This document shows positions 25,203 to 34,007 of a DNA stretch of 39,646 nucleotides, in pieces. Position 1 is the stretch's first letter. Every line of letters starts with the position of its first letter. Position numbers and translations under genes: made by a program. Under the pieces are notes generated by a model. That model did no database searches, was not told the DNA's origin, and saw only the letters and a program-made list of their open reading frames with translations. The DNA comes from Thermodesulfobacteriota bacterium. GTDB taxonomy: Bacteria > Desulfobacterota > DSM-4660 > Desulfatiglandales > Desulfatiglandaceae. The stretch is taken from contig JANQDY010000087.1 in the NCBI GenBank assembly GCA_028278625.1, forward strand, positions 1 through 39,646. The letters are read 5' to 3'.

Positions 25203-26828
25203 ATGGAAAAAAAGCAGGCGGGTGAAACGGAAAAAGTCAATGCCTCTGACGTGACGCTTACCGGCCTGTACGTGATCAGCATACAGGCAATGGCCATCGG
25301 TGTAACCATCGTCTTCGCGCTGAATCTGGCCACACCCACGGACTTCATTTTTGACCGATTCGCCGAGTTCAGGGCCGTGGCGGAGACGTCTCATGGCCCT
25401 TTTGTGGCCAAACGGCTCATCGGATTTTTTCTCATCATTCTCGGCATCGCTACGCCTTGCATGTTTATCATGCGTGGACTTTTGAGACCCGTTTCAAGCT
25501 GCCTTGGGCGGATGAAGAATGCACTCCCGGTGGAACCGCTTGTCCTGGAACAGGCCCGTCGTCGGATTATCAACCTGCCGTTTTTCTTCGTGGGGATCCT
25601 TGCAGGCTTGTGGATGATACTGCCGCCCTGTATTTTCGCTGTCTTATACGTTACGGAGTTCATGGATATCCGCACGGCGGTGGTTTTTTCCATTCGGAGC
25701 AGCATGGTCGGTTTCATTACCTCGTCAGTCGCTTTCTATCGCATCGAAGATTTCTGCCGAAAAGGCCTGGTCCCCCTCCTTTTTCCCGAAGGACGTCTGA
25801 CGGGGTTAAAAGGGGCTCAGAAGCTCATCATCGGACGGCGTATCTGGATCTTCTACGGCATGGGATCGCTCCTTCCCCTGTTGATTCTGATGGTCACCCT
25901 GATAACGGTACAGTGGGAACTGGCCCCCGGATCCATGCCCGCCAAAGAATACGGTCTCAGGATCATTATATTTACGGTGGTTCTGAGCGGTTTCTTCTTG
26001 GCCAGCGCCGGGGTTCTGAACCGTCTGGTTGTGCGCTCCATCGTGGCACCCCTTGAAAACATGCTGGCGGTGAATAAGCGCATTCGGGAGGGAGACTACG
26101 GCACTCGCATCAAGGTGGTCAGTAACGATGAAATCGGTATTCTGGGAGATTCCGGCAATGCAATGATTCGTGGACTGGCTGAAAGGGAGACCCTCAGAAA
26201 CGCATTCGGTCAGTATGTGACCCCCGAGATTCGGGATGAAATCCTTTCCGGCCGCATTCCCCTTTTGGGGGAGCGGCGGGACGGCACGGTGATGTTTGCG
26301 GATCTCGAGAACTTCACCCCATTTGTTGAAAACAATCCCCCGGAAGAGGTCATGCGGTCCATGCGGAGCTATTTTACCCGCATGCAGCAGGCCATCCGTT
26401 CAAACCGGGGGCTGGTGATTCAGTTTGCAGGCGACGAGATCGAGGCGGTTTTCGGTGTTCCGATCTATTTTGAGAACCACGCGGATGCGGCGGTAACGGC
26501 GGCCCTGGCCATGCGAAAAGCGCTGGAAGCGTTGAACCGTGAGCGTACCGGGGCGGGAAAGGTGCCCTTTTCCCACGGCATCGGAATTCATTCCGGCAGT
26601 GTGCTGGCGGGAAACTCTGGCAGCGAGGACCAATCCGCCTACAGCCTCATCGGCAATACGGTAAACGTGGCGGCCCGTATTGAGGCATTGACCCGAAGTA
26701 TGGGGTGTGACATTCTCGTGAGTGAAGAGACGGTGGGCCGTTTGACAATTCTCCCCGAGATGGAAGAACAGTCGCCTCAGCAGGTGAAAGGGTACAGCAA
26801 ACCGATTACCGTCTATCGTCTGTTGTAG
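25203..26828 (+). CDS. Membrane adenylate/guanylate cyclase (six TM, HAMP, class III)
   Basis: 541-aa class III nucleotide cyclase. About six TM helices (near 20-42, 70-92, 122-150, 158-178, 213-237, 252-275) are followed by a HAMP domain (about 276-330) and the catalytic domain (about 355-540). This order matches the Rv1318c-type mycobacterial cyclases. The metal-binding Asp residues are in MFADLENFT (Asp367) and FAGDEIEAVFG (Asp411); HGIGIHSG, YSLIGNTVNVAARIE and the closing GYSKPITVY are present. It would make cAMP in response to an unknown membrane signal. No effector gene is adjacent. Confidence 0.9.
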   Translation: MEKKQAGETEKVNASDVTLTGLYVISIQAMAIGVTIVFALNLATPTDFIFDRFAEFRAVAETSHGPFVAKRLIGFFLIILGIATPCMFIMRGLLRPVSSCLGRMKNALPVEPLVLEQARRRIINLPFFFVGILAGLWMILPPCIFAVLYVTEFMDIRTAVVFSIRSSMVGFITSSVAFYRIEDFCRKGLVPLLFPEGRLTGLKGAQKLIIGRRIWIFYGMGSLLPLLILMVTLITVQWELAPGSMPAKEYGLRIIIFTVVLSGFFLASAGVLNRLVVRSIVAPLENMLAVNKRIREGDYGTRIKVVSNDEIGILGDSGNAMIRGLAERETLRNAFGQYVTPEIRDEILSGRIPLLGERRDGTVMFADLENFTPFVENNPPEEVMRSMRSYFTRMQQAIRSNRGLVIQFAGDEIEAVFGVPIYFENHADAAVTAALAMRKALEALNRERTGAGKVPFSHGIGIHSGSVLAGNSGSEDQSAYSLIGNTVNVAARIEALTRSMGCDILVSEETVGRLTILPEMEEQSPQQVKGYSKPITVYRLL

Positions 26829-26926
26829 GGATGCCCGGTTTTTGGGACTTTTCTATTTTCTTTCCCATTTGGATTCGATATGCTGAAGTCGCGGAGGGGA
26901 ATACCTTCAATCAGAAAGAGAATGCC

Positions 26927-27526
26927 ATGAAATCCAACGCCGTACTTGAGATTTTTTCAGATTACGTCTGACCCTGGTGCTATTTCATCACTGGACGTGT
27001 TGAACGGTTGAAACAAAGACATGGACTTTCCATAAAGTGGCGGGCTTTTCCCCTTCACCCCGACACACCCCAGGAAGGGCAGACCCTGGAGGCCCTTTTC
27101 AGAGGGCGAATGGTGGATGTTGCCGGCATGATGGTGCGTCTTCGGGAAGCCGCTGCGGCCGAAAACCTCCCTTTTGGTGAGCGGACCATGACCTATAACA
27201 GCCGGCTCGCACAGGAACTGGGAAAGTGGGCTGAAAGTGAAGGAAAAATAAAGGCTTATAACGATGTAGTATTTCAGACCTATTTCGCCCATGGCCGCAA
27301 CATCGGCGATAGAGGGATTTTGATGGCGGTGTCAAAATCGGTGGGTCTGGATTCGAAGGAAGCGGAATTGGTGCTCACGGAGCGACGGTTCAGACAACAG
27401 GTGGATGCGGATTGGGAACTCTCACGGCAAATGGGGATCCGGGCAGTCCCCACCTTCGTCATGAATGATTCAATGATAGAGGGCGCACAGCCGGAGGCGG
27501 TTTTGGACGCGTTTGTCCGGTCCTGA
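26927..27526 (+). CDS. DsbA/FrnE-family oxidoreductase, predicted selenoprotein (UPWC)
   Basis: Reading from the ATG at 26927 gives MKSNAVLEIFSDYV, then an in-frame TGA (26969-26971), then PWCYFITGRVERLK and the full remainder, 199 aa in total. DsbA-family FrnE/HCCA-isomerase-like proteins have a CPWC active site at exactly this point (F-S-D-Y-x-C-P-W-C). The TGA therefore stands for the first catalytic Cys and is predicted to encode selenocysteine (Sec15), giving UPWC with Cys18. A SECIS-like hairpin follows the TGA. The rest matches the family, with cis-Pro in IRAVPTFVMND. Reading without recoding would start at 27008 and lose the active site. Selenoproteins of this fold are known in deltaproteobacteria. 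A TGA sequencing error for TGC or TGT is the main alternative. The octaheme cytochrome gene starts 41 nt downstream. Confidence 0.8.
26969..27004 (+). promoter_or_regulatory. UGA codon and SECIS-like hairpin for selenocysteine insertion
   Basis: After the in-frame TGA (26969-26971), TTCATCAC (26984-26991) pairs with GTGTTGAA (26997-27004) with a single T-T mismatch, closing a 5-nt loop TGGAC. The loop starts 21 nt after the TGA and has G at its second and third positions. This fits the bacterial SECIS description (apical loop 16-37 nt after UGA, G among the first loop bases, short stem). Confidence 0.65.
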
Positions 27527-27567
27527 AAAAGGCCATTTATGGATGAAAACTCAGGAGGAGAATCGAA

Positions 27568-29085
27568 ATGGCGTGGGATTTGAAGAATCTGAGACGGAAG
27601 GCCGCTCAATTGAGATTTGTCCTTCTGGTGGGTCTTTTGGCTTTTCATACATCTATTGTGGCAGCCTCTCCACCGCTGAGCGACGACAGTGAAACCTGCA
27701 TCGGCTGTCACATCTATTCAACACCGGGGATCGTTTCCGATTGGAAGAGGGGAAGAATGGCGCGGATCACTCCAAGCAGCGCACTGAAAGCCGCGCCTTT
27801 GTCCAGACGGATTTCCATTGACAAACCGCCTTCGGAAATGGCCGACGTGGTGGTGGGATGTGCCGAATGCCACACCTTGAACCCCAAGGAACACAAGGAC
27901 AGTTTTGAGCACAACGGCTATACGGTTCATGTGGTGGTCACACCCGGCGACTGTGAGACCTGTCATCCCAAGGAAGTGGCGCAATACAGCCGGAACCTCA
28001 TGAGCCGCGCCTATGGAAATCTGCAGGGCAACACGGTCTTCAGGTCCCTGGCCGATGCCACGAACGGCCTTCAGACATTTGAAAAAATGAAGATCGTCCA
28101 GAAAAAGCCGGACCCGCAGATGGCATCGGATGCCTGTCTCTTCTGCCACGGCACAAAGGTTGAAGTGAAAGGGCTTAGGGTCCTCGATACACCGGACGGG
28201 GAGATGGAGTTTCCGGTGCTGACCGGCTGGCCCAACCGCGGTGTGGGCCGCATGAATCCCGACGGTACCCGAGGATCGTGCTCCGCCTGCCACACGCGGC
28301 ACGGTTTTTCAATAGAAATGGCCCGCAAACCGTATACCTGCTCCGAATGCCACAAGGGACCGGATGTGCCTGCCTACAAGGTCTACGAGGTGAGCAAACA
28401 CGGGAACGTTTTTAAAGCCCTTGGCGGACAGTGGCGTTATGGCGCCGTTCCCTGGACCCTGGGAGAAGATTTTACAGCGCCCACCTGTGCCGTTTGCCAC
28501 ATCAGCATGGTCGTAACCGAGGAGGGAGAGGTGTTGGCGGAGCGGACCCATGAAATGAGTGATCGTCTGCCCTGGCGTCTGTTCGGCCTGATATATGCCC
28601 ATCCGTCACCCAAGTCTCCGGACACGACGGTGATCCGGAATCGCCAGGGTCTGCCGCTGCCCACGGAACTGACCGGAGAGCCGGCGATGTCCTATTTGAT
28701 CGACAAAAAAGAACAGGCCAAGCGCCAGAAAACCATGGCACAGGTATGCCTGGCCTGTCACAGCCAGAGCTGGGTGGACGGGCACTTCGCTAGATTGGAG
28801 AAATCGATCCGGTTCACCAATGACATGACCCTTACCGCCACAAAAATGATGCTGACCGCCTGGGAAAAAGGGTTTGCCAAGGGTCCGGCGCAAAAAGACA
28901 ACCTGTTTAACGAAGCCGTTGAGAAAATGTGGGTCGAGCAGTGGCTTTTCTATGCCAACACAACGCGGCTGGCCACGGCCATGACCGGCGCCGATTACGG
29001 CGTCTTTGCAAACGGCCGATGGTTCATGTCGAAAAACAATGAGGATATGCTGGATTGGCTCAGATTGAGAAACAAAGGGGAGTAG
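27568..29085 (+). CDS. Octaheme cytochrome c, hydroxylamine-oxidoreductase-like
   Basis: 505-aa exported protein with a signal peptide (residues 1-33) and eight CxxCH heme sites: CIGCH (44), CAECH (98), CETCH (129), CLFCH (190), CSACH (238), CSECH (258), CAVCH (307), CLACH (394). Eight hemes and this length fit the HAO-like octaheme family, which includes hydroxylamine oxidases, hydrazine oxidase and nitrite-reducing HAO-like proteins. The C-terminal helical part (about 400-505) ends in GADYGVFANGRWFMSKNNED, like the helical tail of the family. The catalytic cross-linking Tyr of HAO could not be confirmed, so the direction (oxidation or nitrogen-oxide reduction) is open. AGGAGGAGA precedes the ATG. 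It follows the selenoprotein gene by 41 nt, which suggests co-transcription. Confidence 0.88.
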   Translation: MAWDLKNLRRKAAQLRFVLLVGLLAFHTSIVAASPPLSDDSETCIGCHIYSTPGIVSDWKRGRMARITPSSALKAAPLSRRISIDKPPSEMADVVVGCAECHTLNPKEHKDSFEHNGYTVHVVVTPGDCETCHPKEVAQYSRNLMSRAYGNLQGNTVFRSLADATNGLQTFEKMKIVQKKPDPQMASDACLFCHGTKVEVKGLRVLDTPDGEMEFPVLTGWPNRGVGRMNPDGTRGSCSACHTRHGFSIEMARKPYTCSECHKGPDVPAYKVYEVSKHGNVFKALGGQWRYGAVPWTLGEDFTAPTCAVCHISMVVTEEGEVLAERTHEMSDRLPWRLFGLIYAHPSPKSPDTTVIRNRQGLPLPTELTGEPAMSYLIDKKEQAKRQKTMAQVCLACHSQSWVDGHFARLEKSIRFTNDMTLTATKMMLTAWEKGFAKGPAQKDNLFNEAVEKMWVEQWLFYANTTRLATAMTGADYGVFANGRWFMSKNNEDMLDWLRLRNKGE

Positions 29086-29170
29086 CATAGCGGTTGTATT
29101 TTAGCAAAAATGCCTTAATAATATAAACAGTCAAATGATTGCAAACGATTCCGAATGGAGGATCTAACAA

Positions 29171-29377
29171 ATGGAAACAACCAAATTTTCTATTCCCAAT
29201 ATCAGCTGCGGGCATTGTGTGAAAGCCATTCAGAAAGAACTCATCGGGCTCGAAGGCGTCAGTTCCGTGGACGGTGATCCCGGCACAAAGGAGATTACCG
29301 TCAATTGGGCAGCACCGGCAACGGAAAAAGACATCAAAGCCACCCTCAAAGAGATCAACTACCCGGCGTCGGATTAA
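29171..29377 (+). CDS. Copper chaperone / heavy-metal-associated domain protein (CopZ-like)
   Basis: 68-aa protein forming one HMA fold. Metal-binding motif ISCGHCVKAIQ replaces the usual GMxCxxC with NISCGHC, keeping both Cys. The later part LEGVSSVDGDPGTKEITVNW matches the family. GGAGG lies upstream of the ATG. It is 6 nt before the CopA-like gene, so Cu(I) delivery to that ATPase is the expected role. Confidence 0.92.
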   Translation: METTKFSIPNISCGHCVKAIQKELIGLEGVSSVDGDPGTKEITVNWAAPATEKDIKATLKEINYPASD

Positions 29378-29383
29378 CCGTCC

Positions 29384-31837
29384 ATGGGCGAGCCGATCCA
29401 TCTCAATCTTCCCATTACCGGGATGACCTGCGTCAACTGCGCGGCCAATTTGGAGCGGACCGTAAAGAAACTGCCCGGTGTTGAGGACGCAAGCGTCAAT
29501 TTCGCATCTGAACAGGCGGCCGTCACGTTGGATCCTGAGCGGGTCCCGCTGAATGCCCTGGTGGATTCCGTTCATGATGCGGGTTACGGTGTGGCCCAAG
29601 GGAGTATCACCATCCCAGTAACCGGCATGACCTGCGCCAACTGCGCCATGAACATTGAAAGGGCCCTCAAAAAGAAGGTCGATGGTGTTCTGGACGCCCA
29701 TGTCAATTTTGCCACCGAACAGGCCACCGTTACCTATGTCCCCACTCTTACCGGCGTCGAGGAGATGATCGCTGCCATTCAAGACGCCGGTTACGGGGCA
29801 ATACGCCCGGATGATGCCGATGAAGAGGACGCGGAGTTAAAGGCCAGAAATGCGGAAATAGAACAACAGACGCGAAAGTTTCTGGTGGGAGTTCTCTTTA
29901 CGGCACCCCTTTTTATCCTCAGCATGGGTCGGGATTTCGGGCTTCTGGGACCGTGGAGTCACGGGGCCTGGGTCAATTGGCTCTTTCTGGCGCTGGCGAC
30001 CCCGGTGCAGTTCTACACTGGGTGGGATTATTATGTGGGGGGCTTCAAGAGCCTCAAAAACGGCAGCGCCAACATGGATGTCCTGGTGGCCATGGGATCG
30101 TCCGTGGCCTACTTCTATTCCCTGGCCCTTCTATTACACCCGGTTTTGGGAAAACACGTCTATTTCGAAACCTCCGCCGTCATCATTACCTTGATCAAGC
30201 TGGGGAAAATGCTCGAGTCCAGAACCAAGGGCCGGACAGGCGGCGCCATTCGGAAGCTGATGGGTTTGCGACCCAAGACGGCTGCCGTTCTGCTGGACGG
30301 AAAAGAGGAAAATATTCCCCTTTCCGCGGTCAAAGTGGGGCATGTGGTCCTGGTCCGGCCCGGCGAACGCATTCCCGTGGACGGGGAGGTGGTCGAAGGG
30401 GAATCCAGCGTGGATGAATCCATGCTCACGGGAGAGCCCATTCCCGTTGAAAAGGGTCCGGCCGATCGCGTGATCGGTGGGTCCGTCAACGGCGAGGGAC
30501 TGCTAAAATTTGAAGCCACCAGGGTGGGGAAGGACACGGCACTGGCGGGGATTATCCGCCTTGTGCAGGAAGCACAGGGGAGCAAGGCGCCCATTCAGGC
30601 CGTGGCGGACCGCGTGGCCGCTGTTTTTGTCCCCGGTGTCATCGGCATCGCCATGGTGACGTTTATCATCTGGTGGGTATTGGGGCATGCGTTTGTGCCT
30701 GCCATGATTCGAATGGTGGCCGTGCTGGTGATTGCCTGCCCCTGTGCCCTGGGACTGGCCACTCCCACCGCCATCATGGCGGGGACGGGAAAAGGTGCTG
30801 AAAAAGGGGTGCTCTTCAAGAACAGCGAGGCCTTGGAAACGGCGGCAGGGTTGGACACCCTGGTTCTGGACAAGACCGGCACCTTGACGAAGGGCCGCCC
30901 CTCGGTGGTGGATGTGGTTGCTGCCGATGGATTTCAGGGGACCGAAAAGGATCTCCTTAAAATGGCCGCTTCAGTGGAAAAGGGATCCGAACACCCCTTG
31001 GGGCGTGCCATCGTGGAAGAGGCTGCTCGTCTGGGCGTCGAACTTTTTGAAACCAAGTCATTCAAGGCCCTCAGGGGACACGGCGTGACGGCGCAGATTG
31101 AAACCGAGGGATCCATTCATGTGGGAAAACCGGCCTGGTTCCGGGATCTGGGCATCGTGCTCTCTACCGACATGGAAAAAGCCATTGAAGCGCTGGAAGA
31201 CCAGGGCAAAACCCTCATGGTAGTGGCCGAAAATGAGCGACCGGCCGGGATCATCGGACTTTCAGACACCCTTAAACCGGAATCGGCAAAAGTGGTGAAG
31301 GAACTGCATGATGAGAATCTCAAAGTGGCGATGCTCACCGGTGACAATGCCCGGGCCGCAAGGGTCATTGCCCAAGAAGCCGGCATTGACCAGGTGGTGG
31401 CCGATGTGCTGCCCGAGGAAAAAGAAGGAAAGATAAAGGAGTTTCAGACCCAGGGGAAGAAGGTGGGCATGGTGGGGGACGGCATCAACGATGCACCGGC
31501 CCTGGCCCGGGCCCATGTGGGAATGGCCATCGGCACCGGAACCGACGTGGCCATTGAAACGGGGGACGTGATCCTTCAGAGCGGGAGTCTCGAAGGGGTT
31601 CCCCGGGCCATCCGCATCAGTCGCGCCACCATGGCGGTCATTCGCCAGAACCTCTTCTGGGCGTTCATTTACAATATCATCCTGATTCCGGTTGCAGCGG
31701 GGGTTCTATATCCCGTTGCAACGTTGCCCGATTTCATGCGGGAACTCCACCCCATACTGGCGGCCTTTGCCATGGCCATGAGCAGTATCACGGTGGTGAG
31801 CAACAGTCTTCGGCTTTACAGGAAAAAGATTATCTAA
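29384..31837 (+). CDS. copA: Cu(I)-exporting P1B-type ATPase (CopA)
   Basis: 817-aa inner membrane copper pump. Two N-terminal HMA domains carry GMTCVNC (Cys16, Cys19) and GMTCANC (Cys84, Cys87). TM helices start near 165. The actuator motif is LTGEPIP (TGE 349-351), the transmembrane metal site is CPC (452-454, in [12 protein letters not shown]), the phosphorylated Asp is in DKTGTLT (Asp496), the P1B His-Pro dipeptide is in SEHPLG (537-538), and [11 protein letters not shown] is present. CPC is typical of monovalent Cu/Ag pumps. It is the main gene of the chaperone-ATPase unit. Confidence 0.96.
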   Translation: MGEPIHLNLPITGMTCVNCAANLERTVKKLPGVEDASVNFASEQAAVTLDPERVPLNALVDSVHDAGYGVAQGSITIPVTGMTCANCAMNIERALKKKVDGVLDAHVNFATEQATVTYVPTLTGVEEMIAAIQDAGYGAIRPDDADEEDAELKARNAEIEQQTRKFLVGVLFTAPLFILSMGRDFGLLGPWSHGAWVNWLFLALATPVQFYTGWDYYVGGFKSLKNGSANMDVLVAMGSSVAYFYSLALLLHPVLGKHVYFETSAVIITLIKLGKMLESRTKGRTGGAIRKLMGLRPKTAAVLLDGKEENIPLSAVKVGHVVLVRPGERIPVDGEVVEGESSVDESMLTGEPIPVEKGPADRVIGGSVNGEGLLKFEATRVGKDTALAGIIRLVQEAQGSKAPIQAVADRVAAVFVPGVIGIAMVTFIIWWVLGHAFVPAMIRMVAVLVIACPCALGLATPTAIMAGTGKGAEKGVLFKNSEALETAAGLDTLVLDKTGTLTKGRPSVVDVVAADGFQGTEKDLLKMAASVEKGSEHPLGRAIVEEAARLGVELFETKSFKALRGHGVTAQIETEGSIHVGKPAWFRDLGIVLSTDMEKAIEALEDQGKTLMVVAENERPAGIIGLSDTLKPESAKVVKELHDENLKVAMLTGDNARAARVIAQEAGIDQVVADVLPEEKEGKIKEFQTQGKKVGMVGDGINDAPALARAHVGMAIGTGTDVAIETGDVILQSGSLEGVPRAIRISRATMAVIRQNLFWAFIYNIILIPVAAGVLYPVATLPDFMRELHPILAAFAMAMSSITVVSNSLRLYRKKII

Positions 31838-31871
31838 ATCCTAAATCCCAGAACCGTAAAGGAGGTCCTTG

Positions 31872-32717
31872 ATGGATGGCACATCTTCGGGGTTCGAGGC
31901 GTATGTGAACCAGATCAGCGCCATGGGGAGCGAGCTGGGACCCATGGTGGTCAAAGGCATGATTCTGCTCATCGTTGTGCTGATTCTGGTCAAGTATTTG
32001 GGAAATCTGGTTTCTTCCCTTTTAATCAAGGCGGGCGTTCCGGAGCGCCGGGCCGCCTATGCGGAGACGGTGCTGCACATCCTGGTGTTATTGCTGGGTG
32101 CCCTGGTGGTGCTGAATCTTATCGGATTTCCCGCGGCATTGCTTTTCCGGGTCATCATGGTCATTGTGATGATTTTCATCGCCGTCTTTGTGATCGCCAA
32201 ACCCTACATTCCCAAACTGCCGCTCAAGACAGGGGATGTGGTGCAAATTGGCGATGCCTTTGGGAAGGTGGATCTCATCTCCATCATGCATACGCGGGTT
32301 CGAACCTTTGACGGCAAGATGGTCTATATTCCCAACCACAAGGTGTTGAACGATCAGGTGGTGAATACCAGTCTTCGGCCCAAGCGCCGCCTTGATATCG
32401 ATTTTTACGTTCCCTATGACGCGGATGTTTCAAAGGTCAAGGAGATCGTGGGGGAAATCCTTAAAAGCTCCGAAATTGTGCAGGAAAAGCCGGTACCCAG
32501 GGTCGTCATTGACAAGTTCTCCCCCGGTTACTTGGAGATGAAGGCCCGGTTCTGGGTGGAGAAGAAGTATGCCCTCACCGGCCGTTGGGGCCTCAACGAA
32601 AAGATCAAGACCCGGTTCGATGAAGCGGGAATTCGAATGGCGTCTCCCCGCCTGGAAATTGATGAGATGCCGGCCCATGGGACCCATAGGACCCCGCTGC
32701 CTGAGCCGGAAGCGTGA
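31872..32717 (+). CDS. MscS-family mechanosensitive ion channel
   Basis: 281-aa channel protein. ATG at 31872 has AGGAGG 6 nt upstream; the TTG one codon earlier is less likely. Three TM helices are seen (near 20-45, 58-85, 90-108), the last pore-lining part being rich in small and hydrophobic residues. The beta domain (GDVVQIGDAFGKVDLISIMH, VYIPNHKVLNDQVVNTS) and an alpha/beta C-terminal domain follow. It is 34 nt after copA; a link to osmotic or metal stress is possible but not shown. Confidence 0.9.
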   Translation: MDGTSSGFEAYVNQISAMGSELGPMVVKGMILLIVVLILVKYLGNLVSSLLIKAGVPERRAAYAETVLHILVLLLGALVVLNLIGFPAALLFRVIMVIVMIFIAVFVIAKPYIPKLPLKTGDVVQIGDAFGKVDLISIMHTRVRTFDGKMVYIPNHKVLNDQVVNTSLRPKRRLDIDFYVPYDADVSKVKEIVGEILKSSEIVQEKPVPRVVIDKFSPGYLEMKARFWVEKKYALTGRWGLNEKIKTRFDEAGIRMASPRLEIDEMPAHGTHRTPLPEPEA

Positions 32718-32736
32718 TCACCCATTGCTGTCTCCT

Positions 32737-33963
32737 TTATGACAAAGGGCCGGGGGCCGTTCCGGCTTTCTTGATCAATTGGTCCATCATTAGGGCGGCC
32801 CGGTCTGCGAACATCTTGTCCATAATGTGCAGGTCGGCCGTTTCAACCCGGATGCGGGGTGCGAGACCGTTTTCGAGTGCGGTTACAAACACCCGGCCCG
32901 TTGCCGGATCATAGAGGGGCCAGTCTTCTTGATCGGCCTCCGAGAAACCCTTTAGGGGGATGAGCACGGATACGTTTTCAGGGTCCATGTTCAGTTTTTC
33001 CGTCAGCTGGCCGGCCAGCAAACGGGATTCATGGGCGTTTACGCGGATGGCGGAACGGAAATCGTAGAAGAAAATTTGTCGGTCCCTGAATTTTACGGGG
33101 ATATTGTCCCGTGTAAACTCCAGCACGATGCAGTCCATGCCGCCGGGTACCATGAGCCGCGGAATTGCGCTTCCCGGAACCGGCTCAAACCGCTTTTCGC
33201 CGATACCGCCGCAATAGCCGTCCATGAGCGCGTCGGCCAGCTCATGGGTGGCCAGATCCAGAATGCCGTGGAAGTACCCTTCAGCCGCCAGTTGCATCAT
33301 GGCCATGCCGCCGGTTCCGTTGGCATGAAAGGGGATCACTTCATATCCCATGCTTTCCAGCCGCGCCTTTACGTTCTCCGCGGCCCGTGTGATGAATCCG
33401 AAAAAACTGAGGGCTACCCGCTTTTTCGTTGAAACCGCTTCCCAGCGGCTTTTCACCATCCCGGAGACAGCGCCGGCGGCATTGTCCAGGATTCGACCGG
33501 TGATGGTATTGATGCCCAGAATGTCGGAGACGCTGTGCATCATGGTGATGTCTTTTGTGCCGACCACTTGGGACATGTCCCTTGAGGCCACGGTGGAGAC
33601 CATCACCTTGGGGACCCCCAAGGGAAGTACGTGCATGATGCTGGTGCAGATATAGGTGCCTGTTCCCCCGCCGGCGGAGATGATGCCCGAGATTTCGCCG
33701 TTCTCATAAAGACGCCGGATCAGTGCTTTTGCCCGGGAAATCACTTTGCTGATGATCTGGTCCCTGGAAAGGGCGTTTTTTTCCGCTCCCATTTCACGGT
33801 AAAAGTCGATATCCGTGGGATGAAGGGGCGGACCCTTCGTTCCCACATTGATGGTGAGAGCCCGGCATCCCCTTTCTTCTATGCGGGTTTTAAGGAATCG
33901 ATGTTCCTCGCCTTTGGAATCAAACGTTCCCACCACCGCGATGGGCGCTTCTTTTATTGTCAT
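32737..33963 (-). CDS. Tm-1-like ATP-binding / UPF0261 family protein
   Basis: 408-aa cytoplasmic protein of the UPF0261 family, related to plant Tm-1 N-terminal domain. Recognised by the start APIAVVGTFDSKGEEHRFLK, the glycine-rich IISAGGGTGTYICTSIMHVL, PKVMVSTVASRDMSQVVGT, TDITMMHSVSDILGINTIT-type segment, and RKVALSFFGFITRAAENVK-like stretch. The second half (about 190-400) contains FHANGTGGMAMMQLAAEGYF. The function of bacterial members is not established. It is on the opposite strand from copA-mscS and converges with the mscS gene. Confidence 0.9.
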   Translation of the reverse strand: MTIKEAPIAVVGTFDSKGEEHRFLKTRIEERGCRALTINVGTKGPPLHPTDIDFYREMGAEKNALSRDQIISKVISRAKALIRRLYENGEISGIISAGGGTGTYICTSIMHVLPLGVPKVMVSTVASRDMSQVVGTKDITMMHSVSDILGINTITGRILDNAAGAVSGMVKSRWEAVSTKKRVALSFFGFITRAAENVKARLESMGYEVIPFHANGTGGMAMMQLAAEGYFHGILDLATHELADALMDGYCGGIGEKRFEPVPGSAIPRLMVPGGMDCIVLEFTRDNIPVKFRDRQIFFYDFRSAIRVNAHESRLLAGQLTEKLNMDPENVSVLIPLKGFSEADQEDWPLYDPATGRVFVTALENGLAPRIRVETADLHIMDKMFADRAALMMDQLIKKAGTAPGPLS

Positions 33964-34007
33964 ATCAACCTCTTTTCGGATCGAAATTGTGGTTCACTGA
34001 AATACCA

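Noticed and set aside
26829..26926. Separate promoter for the selenoprotein gene
   Set aside because: No convincing -35/-10 pair was found; read-through from the cyclase gene is possible.
27008..27526. A shorter gene starting at TTG 27008
   Set aside because: It would lack the active-site strand and CPWC-type motif; the frame upstream matches the family through a single TGA.
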